DNA of 35,062 nucleotides. It comes from Pseudomonadota bacterium. GTDB lineage: Bacteria > Pseudomonadota > Gammaproteobacteria > Burkholderiales > Burkholderiaceae_C. Location of the stretch: positions 1 through 35,062 of the forward strand of contig JAFEEH010000259.1 in the NCBI GenBank assembly GCA_018241185.1, read 5' to 3'. Positions 7,387-16,009 of this stretch are shown in pieces (the first letter of the stretch is position 1; every line of letters begins with the position of its first letter). The translations under genes were made by a program, and so were the position numbers. Under the pieces are notes generated by a model, which did no database searches, had not been told where the DNA came from, and was given only the letters and a program-made list of their open reading frames with translations.

Positions 7387-8280
7387 GTGACTGCCCTCGC
7401 CGCACTGGCCCCCGAAAGCACGGCGCCTACGCCCTTGCGGGCCGATCCGGATGTCATCCGGATCCGTGGGCAGGAACTGCCGCTGGACGGCCTGGTCACC
7501 CCTGAATTTCTCGATCCCGCCTGGCAACTGGCCATGCACGAACGGCTGGTTCAGGCCAGCCCCTTCCCGCACCTCGTGCTCGACGACCTGTTCGACGCCC
7601 GGTTGCTGGCACTGGTGCGCGAGGAGTTCGACCACCCGTGCGTGCGCTGGCGCCACTTCAAGTCCGGCTACGAGACCTACCACCGCAGCGACACCCACTC
7701 GCCGCTGGGGCCTGCGACGCAGCTGTATTTCTCCGTGGTGCACTCCAGCTGGTTCACCCAGGCGCTGTCGCGCCTCACCGGCGTCGAGCACCTGGTGCTC
7801 GACCCGCACCAGTGGGGCGGCGGGCTGCACGAGAGCGGCGCGGGCGCCCACTTTTCCGTCCACCGCGATTTCAGCTACCACTGCGACACCGGCCTGCGCA
7901 ACCGGATGGTGATGATCACCTACCTGAACGCGCACTGGCAGGACAGCTGGGGCGGGCACCTGGAACTCTGGAACGACCAGCGGGACCGCTGCGAGAAGAA
8001 GGTGGCGCCGGAATTCGGCCGCACCATCGTGTTCCTGCACGGCCTGCACAGCTTCCACGGCCATCCGACGCCGATGACGCCTCCCCCGGGGGTCAAGCGT
8101 CGATCCGTGGCGGCCTACTACTACACGGGCGAGGGTCCTCGTCCAGCGAACGAGCCCGAGGAGGGCTCCGGCTTCTATCACTCGACCTGGAAAACCCGCG
8201 TGGTCGACGCCATGCGGGGCGTGAGCCCACCCGTGCTGTGGTCGCTCGCGCGCCGAGCGGTCCGCGGCCGGCCCCGATAG
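7387..8280 (+). CDS. Fe(II)/2-oxoglutarate-dependent dioxygenase (prolyl-hydroxylase-like)
   Basis: The protein has 297 residues. The iron facial triad is visible as His159 and Asp161 (FSVHRDFSYH) and His226 (HGHPTP), with Arg238/239 (VKRRSVAAYY) placed to bind 2-oxoglutarate. WGGHLELW and TIVFLHGLHSFHGHP are typical of the P4H/Tpa1-like branch. It would hydroxylate a protein side chain or small molecule, and the substrate cannot be told from sequence. The start is GTG 7387; no ATG fits upstream of the family region. The preceding gap is AT-rich and is a likely promoter region. The gene is separate from the tamA operon, 82 bases upstream of it. Confidence 0.85.
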   Translation: MTALAALAPESTAPTPLRADPDVIRIRGQELPLDGLVTPEFLDPAWQLAMHERLVQASPFPHLVLDDLFDARLLALVREEFDHPCVRWRHFKSGYETYHRSDTHSPLGPATQLYFSVVHSSWFTQALSRLTGVEHLVLDPHQWGGGLHESGAGAHFSVHRDFSYHCDTGLRNRMVMITYLNAHWQDSWGGHLELWNDQRDRCEKKVAPEFGRTIVFLHGLHSFHGHPTPMTPPPGVKRRSVAAYYYTGEGPRPANEPEEGSGFYHSTWKTRVVDAMRGVSPPVLWSLARRAVRGRPR

Positions 8281-8362
8281 CCCTATCTGGGCGCCTGTCC
8301 GACGCGAGAGGCGGCGCGTGGCAGCGAGAATCGCCGCCATGTTCAGGGAGGTGCTCTCTTCG

Positions 8363-10273
8363 ATGGCCGGACCGCTGGCCACCCGATGCACATGGCTGGG
8401 CGCGGTGGCGCTGGCCGTTGCGCTGAGCGGCTGCAGCCTGCTGCCGGGCCGCCACGGGCAGGCGCAGGACGACACGCCCTCGGCGCTCGCCACGGCCGAC
8501 GGCGGCGCCGCCGAAGGCAAGACGCGCACCGGCTTCACCGTCACCGTCGAGGGGCCGGACGAGGTGCGGGAACTGCTCGAAAAGCACCTGGAACTGCAGC
8601 GCTACCGCCAGCTCGACGACCTCGGCACCGCGGAACTGTCGCGCCTGATGGTGGCGGCCGAGGCGAATGCGCGCGAACTGCTGGGCACCCTGGGTTACTT
8701 CACGCCGCACCTGGTGCTCGAGTTGCGCGACACGCCCGCGGCGAAAACGCCCCACGACGTGCGCGTCCGCGTCGACCCCGGGCCGCGCACCCGGGTGGTG
8801 AAGACCCAGGTCGACTTCGCCGGTGCGATCGTCGGCGACGCTGCGGCCGGCAAGCAACGCGAGGCGATCCGCAGCGGCTGGGCCCTCGGACCAGGCCGCG
8901 ACTTCACCCAGCAAGGCTGGGACAACGCCAAGACCCTCGGCCTGCGCGCCCTCACGGCGAAGCGCTTTCCCACCGGCAGCGTGCAGACCAGCCGGGCCGA
9001 CATCGATGCCGACACCGCGACCGCCCGTCTGGCCGTTACCTACCAGTCCGGGCCGGCCTACCGCTTCGGCCCGCTGGTGGTGCGCGGTGCCGAACGCTAC
9101 GGCGTCGTCGGGCCCAGCCGCATCGCCCGCCTGCCCACCGGCGAGCCCTACGACCAGCAGAAGCTGCTCGACGCGCAGGAGCGCCTGGCCAGCAGCGGCT
9201 ACTACGACTCGGTTTTTCTTACCCTCGACACCAGCGCCGACAACCCGGACTTCGCGCCCGTGATCGCGCAGGTGCGCGAGGCGCAGATGCAGAAGGTCGT
9301 GCTGGGCGTGGGCTTCACCACCGACAGCGGGCCCCGCGTATCGGTCGACCACATCTACAACCAGATGCCGCTGCTGGGCTGGCGTGCGGTGTCGAAGCTC
9401 TCGATCGAGCGCGACACCAAGCTGCTCAACACCACCTGGACCGGGCTGCCCGGCGAGGATGGCTGGAAATGGGGCTCGCTGGCCCAGCTCAAGCGCGAGC
9501 AGTCGGGCACCTACGACGTGGACAGCGGCCGCCTGCGCTACGGCCGCAGCAAATCGGAAGGGCACATCGACCGCGCGTTGTTCCTGCAGTACGACTACGC
9601 GGTGCCCAGCGGCAGCGACCTGCCGGCCACGGTCGAGCCGGCGGCTTCCGCCATCAGCGCCAACTGGAACTGGACCGGCCGCTACTTCGACGACAACGCC
9701 AACCCGCGCCGCGGCTGGGGCCTGGCGCTCGAACTGGGCGCCGGCTACACCCTGAGCGGCCAGCGCCTGCCCTTCACCCGCGCCTACGGCCGCTGGATGA
9801 ACGTGATCCCGCTGGGCCGCGTGCCCGACGGAGACACCGCGGCGGCGGCGCGCCAGTCGCGGATCGCGCTGCGTGCCGAGCTGGGCGCCATCACGGCCAA
9901 GGAAGCGGCGCAGATCCCGTCAACCTTGCGCTTCCTCACTGGCGGTGACACGACGGTGCGCGGCTATGCCTACCAGCAGATCGGCACCGTGGACGCCAGC
10001 GGCGCCACCGTGGCCGGCCGCTACCTCGCCGTGGCCAGCGCCGAGTGGCAGAAGCCCATCGTCTGGAACGGGCAGCTCACGGCCTTCGAGAGCGCGGTCT
10101 TCGTCGACGCCGGCAATGTGGCCGACAAGGCCCGCGAACTCAGCAAGCCCAAGGTGGGCGTGGGCGCCGGCCTGCGCTGGCGCAGCCCGGTGGGGCCGCT
10201 CCAAGCCGACGTGGCCTATGGGGTCGACGTCAAGAAATTCCGGCTGCACTTGCGGCTGGGCGTCACGTTCTGA
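8363..10273 (+). CDS. tamA: TamA: outer-membrane translocation and assembly barrel
   Basis: The protein has 636 residues and is an Omp85-family outer-membrane protein that, with TamB, moves proteins or phospholipids to the outer membrane. POTRA-like segments cover about residues 50-290 (FTVTVEGPDEVRELLEKHL, YRFGPLVVRGAERYG, RLASSGYYDSVFLTL). A C-terminal 16-strand-type barrel follows, with FLTGGDTTVRGYAYQQIG as the conserved barrel motif and VGAGLRWRSPVGPLQADVAYG near the end. I chose ATG 8363, which has AGGGAGG upstream and gives a signal ending ALSGCSLL, a lipobox with Cys24. Starts at 8318 (GTG) and 8339 (ATG) are also in frame. Lipidation of a TamA is unusual. Confidence 0.9.
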   Translation: MAGPLATRCTWLGAVALAVALSGCSLLPGRHGQAQDDTPSALATADGGAAEGKTRTGFTVTVEGPDEVRELLEKHLELQRYRQLDDLGTAELSRLMVAAEANARELLGTLGYFTPHLVLELRDTPAAKTPHDVRVRVDPGPRTRVVKTQVDFAGAIVGDAAAGKQREAIRSGWALGPGRDFTQQGWDNAKTLGLRALTAKRFPTGSVQTSRADIDADTATARLAVTYQSGPAYRFGPLVVRGAERYGVVGPSRIARLPTGEPYDQQKLLDAQERLASSGYYDSVFLTLDTSADNPDFAPVIAQVREAQMQKVVLGVGFTTDSGPRVSVDHIYNQMPLLGWRAVSKLSIERDTKLLNTTWTGLPGEDGWKWGSLAQLKREQSGTYDVDSGRLRYGRSKSEGHIDRALFLQYDYAVPSGSDLPATVEPAASAISANWNWTGRYFDDNANPRRGWGLALELGAGYTLSGQRLPFTRAYGRWMNVIPLGRVPDGDTAAAARQSRIALRAELGAITAKEAAQIPSTLRFLTGGDTTVRGYAYQQIGTVDASGATVAGRYLAVASAEWQKPIVWNGQLTAFESAVFVDAGNVADKARELSKPKVGVGAGLRWRSPVGPLQADVAYGVDVKKFRLHLRLGVTF

Positions 10274-10346
10274 GGCGCGACGATGCCGGGATTTGCTCCT
10301 CTTTTGATAGCTGCTCGCGCAAGCGGGACGGGCGCTGGAGGCCAAT

Positions 10347-13300
10347 TTGGCTCATAAGCCAAGCGACGCGCCGAGCCAGGACGCCGCTGCGCCCGTGCGG
10401 CGCTCACGCACGCGCCGCACCCTGCGCGCGATCGGCTGGAGCCTCACGTCGCTGCTGGTGCTGGTGCTCGCCCTCGTCGCCGCCGGCTGGTGGTGGGCCG
10501 GCACCGACAGCTCGCTGGCCACCGCCCTCGCCCGCGCCGCGCGCTACCTGCCGGCCGGGCAGACGCTCGAATCGCGCGAGGTGACCGGCTCGCTGCGCCG
10601 CGGCGGCGCCATCGGCTACCTGCGCTGGGAGAGCCCCACGATGGCCGTCGAGGTGCAGGGCGCCCGCATCGGCTGGGCACTGCGGCCCCTGCTGCGCAAG
10701 CGTGTGCAGTTGGGCGAGGTGCACGCGGCGCGCATCGTCATCGAGCCGCGCGGACCGAAGGACGAAGAGAAGAAGCCGCTGGAGCCGCTTGCGCCCATCG
10801 TGCTGCCGGTGGAGATCGACCTGCCCTTCAGCGCCGACGAAGTGCTGTGGAAGGGTCCGCCCGAGGTGCGGGCGCAAGCGCTGGCGGGCCGCTACGTGTA
10901 CGAGGCGCAGCAGCACCGCCTGAAGCTCGACGGCGTGGACATTGCCGACGGCCACTACAGCGGCACGGTGCAACTGCAGGGCGCCGCGCCGATGGCGCTG
11001 CAACTCGCCCTGGAAGGCCGGGTGCAGGCGCCGCTGAACGACGAACGGCGCATCGCGCTGGACGCCCGCGCCACCGCCAGCGGCACGCTGGCCGGGCCGG
11101 ATGCACGCATCGCCATCGACGCCGCCCTCAGGCCGCAGGAGCAGCCCGACGCCGACCACCCGGTCGATGCGCAACTCAATGCGCGCATCGCGCCCTGGGC
11201 GCCGCAGCCCGTGGTCGACGCGCTGCTCAAGATGCGCAACCTCGATGTCGCCTGGCTCCTGCCCGACGCGCCGCGCACGCGGCTGAGCGGCGAGGTGGCG
11301 GTCGATCCCGACCCCGCCACCGGCGCGGCCGCCTGGAAGGCGCGCGCCGACGTCACCAACGCCGAGCCGGGCCCGTGGGATGAAGGACGGCTGCCGGTGG
11401 AGGCTGTGCAGGCGCAGGTCGGCTACGACGGCACCGTTTGGCGTGTGGCCGAGGCCAACGTGCAGGCTGGCCAGGGCCGCATCGAGGCCGAGGGCGAATG
11501 GGCGCCGGCACCGCAGCCGTGGCAGATCGAGGCCACCGTGCGCGGCGTGCACCCCGGACTGCTGCACACCGAGTTGGCCGGCGCGCCCATCAGCGGCCGC
11601 GCCAAGGCGACGCAGAAGGACGACGCCATCGCCTTCGACCTGGCGCTGCAGGCCGAGGGCGGCGCGCAGGCCAAGGCAAGCTCAGCCCCCAGGCCGCAAC
11701 ACGCTGCGGCCCCCCCCCGAGGGGGTGCAGAAAGCTCGGGAGCGGCCCAGCGCTTTCTGGAAGGCTTCAAGCTCGAACGTGCGGCGGCGCAAGGCCGGTG
11801 GGCCAAACAGGTGCTGGACCTGCGCACCCTGCGCATCGAGGCCGAGCGCGCCAGCGTGCAGGGCCAGCTGCAGCTGCGCGTGGCCGAGCAGGCCGGCAGC
11901 GGCGACCTGAAGGCCACGCTGCCCGGCGGCAGCGCCCAGGTCAAGGGCCAGATCGCGCCGACGCAGGGCGCCGGCGAGGTGCAGGCACGCATCGACGACG
12001 CCGCGGCGCTGCAGGCCTGGGTCGAGCGGCTGCCGGGGCTGGAGAAGGCCTTTGCCGGTGCCTCGGCCCGCGGCAGCGCACGGCTCGACGCGAGCTGGCA
12101 GGGCGGATGGCGCGCCATCCAGCAACGCCTGCAGGCCGTGAACACGCCGCCCGCGGACCGCGCCGCGGAACCCAGCCTGAAGGCCCGCCTGGAAGCGCCG
12201 CGCCTGGACCTGCGCCTGCCCGCCCCCAAGGCCGGCGAGCCCGCCCCTGCCGAGATCCAGCTGCGCGGGCTGCAGGCCACGCTGGACGGCAGCCTGGCGC
12301 GCGCCGCGCTCACCCTGCGCGGCGAGGCGCAGCAGGGCCCGCGCAAGCTCACGCTCGACACCCGCGCCAGCGGCGGGCTGGAGCGCGCCAACCAGTGGCG
12401 CCTCGCCCTGGCGTCGCTGCGCACCCAGCTGCAGGACACCACGCGCAGCGATGCGCCCTGGACGCTGGAACTGGCCCGCGAATTCAGCAGCACCGTGCGC
12501 GTGGGCAACGGCCAGCTCGACGTCGAGAGCACGGCCGGGGGCGCCACGCTGCGCGGCCCGGTGCCGGGCACGGTGCGCATCGACTGGGAGCCGGTGCGCC
12601 TGCGCCAGACCACCAGCGCCAGCGGCACGGCGCTGCGCCTGCAGTCCAAGGGGCGCATGCAGGGCCTGCCCATGGCCTGGAGCCGGGCATTCGGCGGCGA
12701 CACCAGCCTGCGCGAACTGGGCATCAGCGGCGACCTGGTCTTCGATGGCGACTGGGACATCGACGCTGGCGACCGGCTGCGCGCCCAGGCCCGCATCGCC
12801 CGCGCCAGCGGCGACCTGCGCGTGCAGGCCGGCGAAGCTGCGCTGGTGCGCCGCATCGAGAGCCGCGGCACGGGCACCAAAAGCGAGATCACGACCGACT
12901 CGGGCGACGATGCGCCCTCCACGCCGGCCGGACTGCGTCAGGCCGAACTGCGGCTCGATGCCGAAGGCGACGCGGTGCGTGCACGCCTGGCCTGGGACAG
13001 CGAGCGCGCCGGGCAGATCCAGGCCGAGGCCGGGACGCGCCTCGTGCAACAGGGCGGCGGCTGGCAATGGGCTGAAGATGCGCCCCTCAACGGCAGCGTG
13101 CGCGCCCGCCTGCCGCAGCTGGGCGTGTGGTCGATGCTCGCGCCGCCCGGCTGGCGCATCGCCGGCACGCTGAGCGCCGACGCCACGCTGGCCGGCACGC
13201 GCAACGACCCGCGCTGGAATGGCACGCTGGCGGCCGACAAGCTGGCGCTCAAGGCGGCCGTGGAGGGCCTGGATCTGCGCGACGGCCGGCTGCGGGCCCG

Positions 13301-14519
13301 CCTGGCGGGCAACCGGATGGTGCTGGAGGAATTCACGCTCAAGGGTGGCCCGGGCAGCAAGGTGCGGATCCCGGGACGCGCCGGCAACCTGAGCACCAGC
13401 GCGAGCGAAGCCGCAGCCGACGGCGGCACCCTGTCCTTCAAGGGCGAGGTGGGCTGGGGCCCGGCGAACCCGACGGGCGGCGGCTCGGGCCTGTCGATGG
13501 ACATGCGCGGCGAGGTCCGGCGCCTGCGGGCGCTGGTGCGCTCCGACCGGCAGGTCACCGTGTCGGGCGACCTGCAGGCCGGGCTGAACGCGGGCCAGTT
13601 GCGGGTGCGCGGCAAGGTGACCACCGACCGCGCCGTCATCATCCTGCCGGACGAGACCGCGCCGAGCCTGGGCAGCGACGTGGTCGTCCATTCGGCGGCC
13701 AAGGAGAGCGAGGAGCGCGCCGCGGCCGAGAAACAGGCGAAGGAACGCGCTGCCCAGGACGAAGCTGCAGCAGGCCGCGTCAACCAGCCGCTGCTGGCCA
13801 AGGCGCCGGACATCGAGATCGCATTCGACCTCGGCAAGGACTTCGCGGTGCAGGGCCGCGGCATCACCACGCGGCTGGAGGGTCAGCTCGACATCCGCAC
13901 CACACAGCTGAGCGCGCCGCCCCGCGTGACCGGCGAGGTGAAAACCGTGCAGGGCCAGTACCGCGCCTACGGCCAGGAACTCGATGTCGAAAGCGGGCTG
14001 GCGCGCTTCAATGGCCCCGTGGACAACCCTGCGCTCGACATCCTCGCCATACGCCCCAACATCAGCCAGCGCGCCGGGGTGCAGATCACGGGCACGGCCC
14101 AGTCGCCACGCGTCAGGCTGTATTCCGACCCGCCCTTGCCCGACGCGCAGGCGCTGGCCTGGGTCGTGCTCGGCCGCGCCTCGGCCTCCAGCGGCGGAGA
14201 GGCGATCCTGATGCAGCAGGCGGCGCTGGCCCTGTTGGGTGGCCTCGGCAAGGGCGGCAGCGGCGGTAGCCTGGCCAGCCGCTTCGGGCTCGACGAGATC
14301 GGTTTTAAGGGGCCGGGTTCGGGTGGCGAACTGAAGGAGTCGTCGGTGACGCTCGGCAAGCGGCTGTCGAAGGACTTCTACGTGACCTACGAGCGCAGCC
14401 TGGCCGGCACCCTGGGCACGCTGTACATCTTCTACGACCTGACGCGGCGCTTGACGCTTCGCGGACAAGCGGGTCGCACCAGCGGGGTCGACCTGATCTA
14501 CACGGTCCAGTACGACTGA
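10347..14519 (+). CDS. tamB: TamB: inner-membrane-anchored bridging protein
   Basis: The protein has 1390 residues. A basic N-terminus (RRSRTRRTLRAIGW) and one membrane helix (about 31-51) anchor it in the inner membrane. The long periplasmic body is built of repeated beta segments of the AsmA/VPS13-like groove type, ending in the conserved TamB domain (QGQYRAYGQELDVESGLARFNG, GRASASSGGEAILMQQAALALL, LGKRLSKDFYVTYERSL). It partners TamA, encoded 73 bases upstream. The start is TTG 10347 with CTGGAG six bases before it. Residues about 449-472 are encoded by an inserted repeat (see 11690-11760) containing a run of nine C residues, but the frame is kept. Confidence 0.92.
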   Translation: MAHKPSDAPSQDAAAPVRRSRTRRTLRAIGWSLTSLLVLVLALVAAGWWWAGTDSSLATALARAARYLPAGQTLESREVTGSLRRGGAIGYLRWESPTMAVEVQGARIGWALRPLLRKRVQLGEVHAARIVIEPRGPKDEEKKPLEPLAPIVLPVEIDLPFSADEVLWKGPPEVRAQALAGRYVYEAQQHRLKLDGVDIADGHYSGTVQLQGAAPMALQLALEGRVQAPLNDERRIALDARATASGTLAGPDARIAIDAALRPQEQPDADHPVDAQLNARIAPWAPQPVVDALLKMRNLDVAWLLPDAPRTRLSGEVAVDPDPATGAAAWKARADVTNAEPGPWDEGRLPVEAVQAQVGYDGTVWRVAEANVQAGQGRIEAEGEWAPAPQPWQIEATVRGVHPGLLHTELAGAPISGRAKATQKDDAIAFDLALQAEGGAQAKASSAPRPQHAAAPPRGGAESSGAAQRFLEGFKLERAAAQGRWAKQVLDLRTLRIEAERASVQGQLQLRVAEQAGSGDLKATLPGGSAQVKGQIAPTQGAGEVQARIDDAAALQAWVERLPGLEKAFAGASARGSARLDASWQGGWRAIQQRLQAVNTPPADRAAEPSLKARLEAPRLDLRLPAPKAGEPAPAEIQLRGLQATLDGSLARAALTLRGEAQQGPRKLTLDTRASGGLERANQWRLALASLRTQLQDTTRSDAPWTLELAREFSSTVRVGNGQLDVESTAGGATLRGPVPGTVRIDWEPVRLRQTTSASGTALRLQSKGRMQGLPMAWSRAFGGDTSLRELGISGDLVFDGDWDIDAGDRLRAQARIARASGDLRVQAGEAALVRRIESRGTGTKSEITTDSGDDAPSTPAGLRQAELRLDAEGDAVRARLAWDSERAGQIQAEAGTRLVQQGGGWQWAEDAPLNGSVRARLPQLGVWSMLAPPGWRIAGTLSADATLAGTRNDPRWNGTLAADKLALKAAVEGLDLRDGRLRARLAGNRMVLEEFTLKGGPGSKVRIPGRAGNLSTSASEAAADGGTLSFKGEVGWGPANPTGGGSGLSMDMRGEVRRLRALVRSDRQVTVSGDLQAGLNAGQLRVRGKVTTDRAVIILPDETAPSLGSDVVVHSAAKESEERAAAEKQAKERAAQDEAAAGRVNQPLLAKAPDIEIAFDLGKDFAVQGRGITTRLEGQLDIRTTQLSAPPRVTGEVKTVQGQYRAYGQELDVESGLARFNGPVDNPALDILAIRPNISQRAGVQITGTAQSPRVRLYSDPPLPDAQALAWVVLGRASASSGGEAILMQQAALALLGGLGKGGSGGSLASRFGLDEIGFKGPGSGGELKESSVTLGKRLSKDFYVTYERSLAGTLGTLYIFYDLTRRLTLRGQAGRTSGVDLIYTVQYD
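11690..11760 (+). repeat. REP/BIME-like hairpin element inserted in frame in tamB
   Basis: Three hairpins follow each other inside the coding sequence: GGCCGCA (11692-11698) with TGCGGCC (11705-11711); a nine-C run (11710-11718) with GGGGG (11721-11725); and CAGAAAGC (11728-11735) with GCTTTCTG (11752-11759). The first part resembles the GGCCGC...GCGGCCCCC-GAGGGGG repeats that are abundant between genes in Comamonadaceae (recalled, not searched). The encoded peptide is Ser/Ala/Pro/Arg-rich and unlike the beta-strand pattern on either side, which fits insertion of a multiple of three bases. Confidence 0.65.
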
Positions 14520-14534
14520 TGCGGGAATTGCCCC

Positions 14535-14783
14535 TCAGTGCACCAGCAGCGTGAGACCGGCCGCCAGGCTGAGCAGCCCGATCAATGCGAGAAGCACGGC
14601 GAGGTTCATGCGCTCGCTGAGTTCGTCGTGCAGGCGATGGGTTTGGGGCGCGGCGTGGGGCGTACGTGCCGCCAGCCGTCGGCTGCGCCTGCGCAGACGC
14701 TTCACCTCACGCTCGTGCCACACATAGCCTGCGCCACACGCCGCCGCCACGAGCAACAGCAGCACACCCATCCAGTTGACCAT
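14535..14783 (-). CDS. Small two-helix membrane protein
   Basis: The 82-residue protein starts at ATG 14783, preceded by GGAGGTCCG on the minus strand, an excellent ribosome binding site. A longer in-frame start at 14855 is less likely. Membrane helices lie at about 6-20 and 64-80, flanking a strongly basic stretch (EREVKRLRRRSRRLAAR). I do not recognise a family. It is convergent with tamB, whose stop lies 15 bases away. Confidence 0.6.
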   Translation of the reverse strand: MVNWMGVLLLLVAAACGAGYVWHEREVKRLRRRSRRLAARTPHAAPQTHRLHDELSERMNLAVLLALIGLLSLAAGLTLLVH

Positions 14784-14896
14784 CGGACCTCCAGCGTCCG
14801 ATTGTCGGAGGGTGCGGCGACACGACGCTGACGATCGCCCAAACGGCAGCGGCATCGGCCGCCATGCATCTCCTGGTGCGCGGAAATGGGATTGGC

Positions 14897-15211
14897 CTAG
14901 CGCTTTGCGCGGGTCGCGTTGCGCTTGCGGGTGGCGGCCGCCTTCTTCGCGGATGCGGAGCGCTCGGCGGCCGACCGTCCTGCGGAGGCCGCTCCGCCAC
15001 GCTCACCGCCCTTGCGCGACGGCGCATGGTTCTCGGCCTTGCCGCGGCCGGACCCGGACTTCTTTCCACCGCCCGTCTCGGCGTTCACGGTGGCCCAGGC
15101 ACGGCGCTCTGCTTCGGGCCCGGACACGCCCCGTTTCTCGTAACCCTGCTCGATGTGCTCGGCCTGTCGCTTCTGCTTGTCCGAGTAGGCGGACTTGTCT
15201 CCACGTGGCAT
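14897..15211 (-). CDS. Small basic protein of the 'plasmid stabilization protein'-like type
   Basis: The 104-residue protein starts at ATG 15211 with AAAGGAG upstream on the minus strand. The N-terminal half (PRGDKSAYSDKQKRQAEHIE, then GYEKRGVSGPEAERRAWATV) matches a common family of small bacterial proteins often labelled plasmid stabilization protein, with no proven role. The C-terminal half is a Lys/Arg/Ala-rich, histone-like tail (KKAAATRKRNATRAKR). It is probably a DNA- or RNA-associated protein. It is monocistronic. Confidence 0.65.
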   Translation of the reverse strand: MPRGDKSAYSDKQKRQAEHIEQGYEKRGVSGPEAERRAWATVNAETGGGKKSGSGRGKAENHAPSRKGGERGGAASAGRSAAERSASAKKAAATRKRNATRAKR

Positions 15212-15338
15212 GGCGGGCTCCTTTCGCTGAATCAAGAAAACCCCATGCTGCGAAGCCGCGCGCATCGTGCAGGTAGGCGGGGCCGGCCACCGGTTGTCGG
15301 CGGGCCCGCACGGCCGCGCTTTGGCCTGTTCGATTTAC

Positions 15339-15453
15339 TCAGCCGACGTTCAGGTGCCATCGGCACACTGGGATCTCGGCAGCCCGGCGTCTCTTCCGAC
15401 TCCTCCTCCCGTCTATCGGGCTGCTGTTGACCCGCTTCGGCGGGTTTTCTTTT
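15339..15453 (+). ncRNA. Candidate small RNA, copy A (anti-Shine-Dalgarno loop plus terminator)
   Basis: GCAGCCCG (15379-15386) pairs with CGGGCTGC (15417-15424), extended by a G-U and a C-G pair. It closes a 30-base CU-rich loop containing CTCCTCCTCCC (15400-15410), complementary to ribosome binding sites. Five bases later ACCCGC-TTCG-GCGGGT plus TTTCTTTT forms a terminator. A sister copy lies at 16010-16125. The boxes TCAGCC (15339) and CACA (15364) are placed equally in both copies, so I start the feature at TCAGCC; the true 5' end is not known. The gap 15212-15527 holds nothing else I can identify. Confidence 0.55.
15430..15453 (+). terminator. Terminator of small-RNA copy A
   Basis: The six-base-pair stem ACCCGC/GCGGGT (15430-15435 with 15440-15445) is closed by a TTCG tetraloop and followed by TTTCTTTT. 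There is no plus-strand protein gene upstream within 900 bases, so it most likely ends a non-coding transcript. Confidence 0.7.
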
Positions 15454-15527
15454 GGGCGAGCGTCGACCGTCGGGGGAAAGAAAGTGGCGGACGTACCGCC
15501 GCGGGCTGCTGCAGGCAGTGAATCCGC

Positions 15528-15845
15528 TCAGGCCAGTTGACCGAAGGACGACAGCCGCTGGCGCAGGCGGCCGCCCACGCTGTGCGCCCAGGGACCGACC
15601 GGCCGCTTGGCGACGTGGCACCAATGGCGCCATTGGCGGCGTACGCCCACCCATACGGCGCGCCGCGCATGGGCCTTGGATTGGCGCAACTCGGCCTGCC
15701 GGCGGCATTCGGCCGCGATGCGCAGGCCTTCCGCCACGCGTTCGGCCGCTTCGTCGCCCCACCCTTGGCGCAACCCGGCGATGCACGCCAGGTCGGCCGC
15801 GCTCAGGCGCGTGAGGAACAGCTGGAAGTCGCGATCGGTGGTCAT
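15528..15845 (-). CDS. Hypothetical protein between the two small-RNA copies
   Basis: The protein has 105 residues from ATG 15845. An in-frame start at 15881 exists but precedes atypical sequence. The N-terminal half is helical (DFQLFLTRLSAADLACIAGL, then GDEAAERVAEGLRIAAECRRQAELRQ); the C-terminal half is rich in Arg and Trp (RRAVWVGVRRQWRHWCHVAKR), suggesting nucleic-acid or membrane contact. I do not recognise a family. The ribosome binding site is weak. An inverted repeat (15885-15900) lies 40 bases upstream of its start. Confidence 0.5.
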   Translation of the reverse strand: MTTDRDFQLFLTRLSAADLACIAGLRQGWGDEAAERVAEGLRIAAECRRQAELRQSKAHARRAVWVGVRRQWRHWCHVAKRPVGPWAHSVGGRLRQRLSSFGQLA

Positions 15846-15884
15846 GGCGAGGTGCGGTTGGGGTGCCCGACGATAACGCACAAA

Positions 15885-15900
15885 TGAACACTTAGGTTCA
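15885..15900. promoter_or_regulatory. Inverted repeat, possible operator
   Basis: TGAAC (15885-15889) and GTTCA (15896-15900) form a perfect five-base inverted repeat with a six-base spacer. It lies upstream of the minus-strand gene at 15845 and overlaps the -35 box of a plus-strand promoter candidate. The regulator is unknown. Confidence 0.3.
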
Positions 15901-15925
15901 CAAAATTAAACCTTGGTAGTACTTT
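15897..15925 (+). promoter_or_regulatory. Candidate promoter reading toward small-RNA copy B
   Basis: TTCACA (15897-15902) and TACTTT (15920-15925) are 17 bases apart, in an AT-rich patch within GC-rich DNA. A transcript starting near 15932 and ending at the terminator at 16125 would be about 190 bases. The remainder of the gene-free stretch 15846-16235 shows no open frame that I trust. Confidence 0.35.
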
Positions 15926-16009
15926 TTCTCGATGCCACGAAGTTCTGTGCCAGGTGAGTTCCTGTTTCGCGAGCAGCCGCGCGGCGGCGCGCCGGAGGGG
16001 GCGCCCGCT

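Noticed and set aside
11682-14468. A 928-codon open frame on the minus strand opposite tamB
   Set aside because: High GC and codon bias open the antisense frames. The plus frame matches TamB throughout, and the antisense protein is low-complexity without motifs.
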